NCBI GenBank assembly: GCA_903881535.1
Contig: CAIRTT010000203.1
Coordinates: forward strand, 1-7,005
Direction: 5' to 3'
Length of the DNA: 7,005 nucleotides
From: an uncultured Armatimonadota bacterium
GTDB taxonomy: Bacteria > Armatimonadota > Armatimonadia > Armatimonadales > Armatimonadaceae
Shown here: in pieces, positions 5,379 through 7,005 of the stretch
Position numbering within the stretch: the stretch's first letter is position 1
Layout: each line of letters begins with the position of its first letter
The notes under the pieces: model-generated
Told to the model about the DNA's origin: nothing
What the model saw: only the letters and a program-made list of their open reading frames with translations
Database searches by the model: none
Program-made: the position numbers and the translations under genes

Positions 5379-5716
5379 TCTTCCATTTCATCAATGTCAT
5401 CTTCGGATGAGCCTGATGTGTCTGTGTAGTTGCTGATTTCTTCGCCACGAAAAACGGTTACGAGGAAGTCCTCACGGTCAAAGTTAGGCAAATATGCCTG
5501 AACAACTTGCTCATCAATTTGAGCGATTAATCCCTCTTCAGCAGCGACTTCCAGCTCTTGTTCCAGGACAAGGGTCGCGTACACCGTTTGGTGTGCATAG
5601 TGGATATCAATCTGACCAATTCTGGTTTGGTTGTCCCAAATAAGATAGACCTCCGAGTAGGGTGTTCGGACGATTCTATTTAGTCTGTAGGCTGCAATCT
5701 GTCTTTCCAATGGCAT
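5375..5716 (-). CDS. Uncharacterised 113-residue protein with an acidic tail
   Basis: No named family recognised. From the ATG at 5716, residues about 8-50 look like paired beta-strands with notable aromatics and arginines (AAYRLNRIVRTPYSEVYLIWDNQTRIGQIDIHYAHQTVYATLVL). A helix follows (LEVAAEEGLIAQIDEQVVQAYLP), then a strand (REDFLVTVFRGEEI), then a low-complexity acidic tail (SSEDDIDEMEE). No signal or membrane segment, so a small soluble alpha/beta protein is likely. The frame extends upstream to a TTG at 5734, but that codon lies in the T-tail of the ftsH terminator and has no Shine-Dalgarno, so ATG 5716 is preferred, although it too lacks a clear ribosome site. The gene follows ftsH on the same strand and may depend on read-through. 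Confidence 0.75.
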   Translation of the reverse strand: MPLERQIAAYRLNRIVRTPYSEVYLIWDNQTRIGQIDIHYAHQTVYATLVLEQELEVAAEEGLIAQIDEQVVQAYLPNFDREDFLVTVFRGEEISNYTDTSGSSEDDIDEMEE

Positions 5717-5730
5717 AGCGCATGGTATCG

Positions 5731-5766
5731 CCAAAAAGAAACGGACCGGGTCGATGCCCGGTCCGT
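5731..5766 (-). terminator. Intrinsic terminator of ftsH
   Basis: On the minus strand ACGGACCGGG, loop CATCGA, CCCGGTCCGT: a perfect 10-bp GC-rich stem (5741-5750 with 5757-5766), followed by TTCTTTTT (5732-5740). It lies 12 bases beyond the ftsH stop. It is the strongest terminator in the window and ends only about 15 bases before the preferred start of the next gene. Confidence 0.9.
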
Positions 5767-5778
5767 AGATTGTGGTCG

Positions 5779-7005
5779 CTAAGCCAGTCCTGGCTCCAGC
5801 CTCTGCTGTGTGCCAACAGGTGCGTCATCGGCAGACGCATCGCTCACTGGTGGCTGCGGAGCCGTTGGAGGCAATGGTGGAGTAGGTGGCTTTGGAGCGC
5901 GCCCTCCAGTTGCCGGCACAACTGCATCCTGGATAAGGGCAAGGAAGTCATCCCGGTCAAGCGTTTCCTTGTCCAATAGCTCAGCCGTCAGCCGATCCAA
6001 CAGATGTCTGTTCTCGGTCAAGATCTGCTCAGCACGTGCATAGTTACGATCAATGATGGTTGAGATTTCCTCATCGACGATTCGTGCCATCTCTTCAGAG
6101 TAGTCAGACTCATCGCCGCCGAAGTCTCGCCCCATAAACGGTGATCCTTGTGCACGGCCAAAACGTCGATTTCCCAACCGATCACTCATTCCGTACTCAC
6201 ACACCATCGCCTTGGCAATGCGTGTCACCTGAGACAGGTCGGAGTAGGCACCCGTGTTGATCTCACCGTACACGAGAAGCTCTGCAATCCGGCCGCCAAG
6301 TGCCATCGCGATGATGTCTTCGAACTCACCCTTGGTCCGACCCTCACGCGTTTCATCAGGGAGGTTAATCGTCACGCCGCCAGCTTGGCCGCGTGCAACA
6401 ATTGTAACCTTGTGAACAGGGTCTGCATTTGCGAGGAGCTCTCCAACAATGGCGTGACCCGCTTCGTGGACAGAAACCTTTGTAAGGGCGTCCTTTGATC
6501 GGACACGGCTTTTACGGGCAGGGCCCATTAGCTCGCGGTCAATCGCATCCTCGAGATCGATCATGTCAATCTGACGCTTGTCTTTGCGTGCAGCCAACAG
6601 AGCGGCCTCATTCAGAAGGTTCGCTAGTTCCGCTCCCGAAAAACCAGGTGTCAACTTAGCAAGCGTTGTGAGGTTGACCTCAGGAGCAATCGGCTTGCCC
6701 TTAGTATGGACTTTCAGGATTGCTTCACGGCCCTTGACGTCTGGGGCATCTACCATGACACGGCGGTCAAAGCGGCCCGGGCGAAGCAGTGCAGGATCCA
6801 AAACATCCGCACGGTTCGTCGCAGCAATCACAATGACTCCCGCATTGGGATCGAAGCCGTCCATCTCAACGAGTAACTGGTTTAGGGTTTGTTCACGCTC
6901 ATCGTGACCGCCGCCCCAACCTGCACCACGCTGCCGACCCACCGCATCGATTTCATCAATGAAAATGAGACATGGACGGTTTTGCTTGGCCGTTTCGAAG
7001 AGGTC
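5779..7005 (-). CDS. ftsH: ATP-dependent zinc metalloprotease FtsH, 3' part (N-terminus beyond right edge)
   Basis: FtsH is a membrane-anchored hexameric AAA+ protease that unfolds and degrades damaged membrane and short-lived cytosolic proteins. The visible 408 residues begin inside the AAA module. They include Walker B LIFIDEID (visible residues 13-20), the second region of homology TNRADVLDPALLRPGRFD with arginine fingers (63-80), the AAA lid, the zinc motif HEAGH (180-184) and a third zinc ligand in GAYSDLSQ (Asp256). The N-terminal membrane segments and Walker A lie outside the window. The coding frame continues to the window edge, so the GTG at 6942 is not the start. Departures from the usual sequence: the region after the active site is shortened (LPDETREGRTKGEF), and the C-terminus is a proline-rich, probably disordered tail (PKPPTPPLPPTAPQPP, then an acidic stretch). 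A strong terminator follows. Confidence 0.97.
   Translation of the reverse strand, partial: DLFETAKQNRPCLIFIDEIDAVGRQRGAGWGGGHDEREQTLNQLLVEMDGFDPNAGVIVIAATNRADVLDPALLRPGRFDRRVMVDAPDVKGREAILKVHTKGKPIAPEVNLTTLAKLTPGFSGAELANLLNEAALLAARKDKRQIDMIDLEDAIDRELMGPARKSRVRSKDALTKVSVHEAGHAIVGELLANADPVHKVTIVARGQAGGVTINLPDETREGRTKGEFEDIIAMALGGRIAELLVYGEINTGAYSDLSQVTRIAKAMVCEYGMSDRLGNRRFGRAQGSPFMGRDFGGDESDYSEEMARIVDEEISTIIDRNYARAEQILTENRHLLDRLTAELLDKETLDRDDFLALIQDAVVPATGGRAPKPPTPPLPPTAPQPPVSDASADDAPVGTQQRLEPGLA

Noticed and set aside
6148..6498. Plus-strand open frames opposite ftsH (also 5810-6043 and 6578-6907)
   Set aside because: They are antisense to conserved ftsH protease and AAA segments and have no ribosome sites or recognisable domains.

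Overview
The window is bacterial, of middling base composition, and looks like ordinary chromosome. There is no transposase, integrase, phage gene, CRISPR array, tRNA or rRNA. The organism cannot be named from this sequence. The soluble PRC-barrel/MgtE-N/CBS protein, a proline-rich FtsH tail, and a mix of Shine-Dalgarno-led and apparently leaderless genes would suit a deep-branching lineage such as Chloroflexota or Armatimonadota, but that is only an impression.

Left part (1-2421). A possible gene fragment on the minus strand runs off the left edge. Next comes a small BON-domain protein (minus), then a divergent spacer. A 175-residue unknown protein (plus) with a possible C-terminal winged helix ends only 3 bp from the end of a convergent rtcB-family RNA ligase (minus). 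The rtcB leader carries two abutting DNA palindromes.

Middle part (2601-4929). msrA (methionine sulfoxide reductase A, minus) is followed by a clear intrinsic terminator. It is divergent from a plus-strand gene for a soluble magnesium-sensor-like protein (two PRC-barrel-like domains, MgtE N domain, CBS pair, no membrane domain). The start of the next small gene overlaps the end of that gene by 4 bases (ATGA), so the two form a likely two-gene operon. The 65-bp msrA/MgtE-like spacer packs both promoters: a perfect TATAAT for msrA and a TAGAAT that would make the MgtE-like mRNA leaderless.

Right part (4975-7005). A single-domain NIL-type protein (plus) and an uncharacterised acidic-tailed protein (minus) converge on a hairpin terminator. 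The minus-strand 3' part of ftsH (AAA/zinc protease) enters from the right edge and ends in a strong hairpin terminator lying directly against the start of the acidic-tailed gene.

Several genes concern protein or RNA quality control and ion sensing (FtsH, MsrA, RtcB, the MgtE-N/CBS protein), but they are separate transcription units. I see no sign of one dedicated new system. The most interesting points are promoter architecture (leaderless starts, packed divergent promoters), the rtcB leader palindromes, the unusual RtcB C-terminus, and the conserved-looking unknown proteins.
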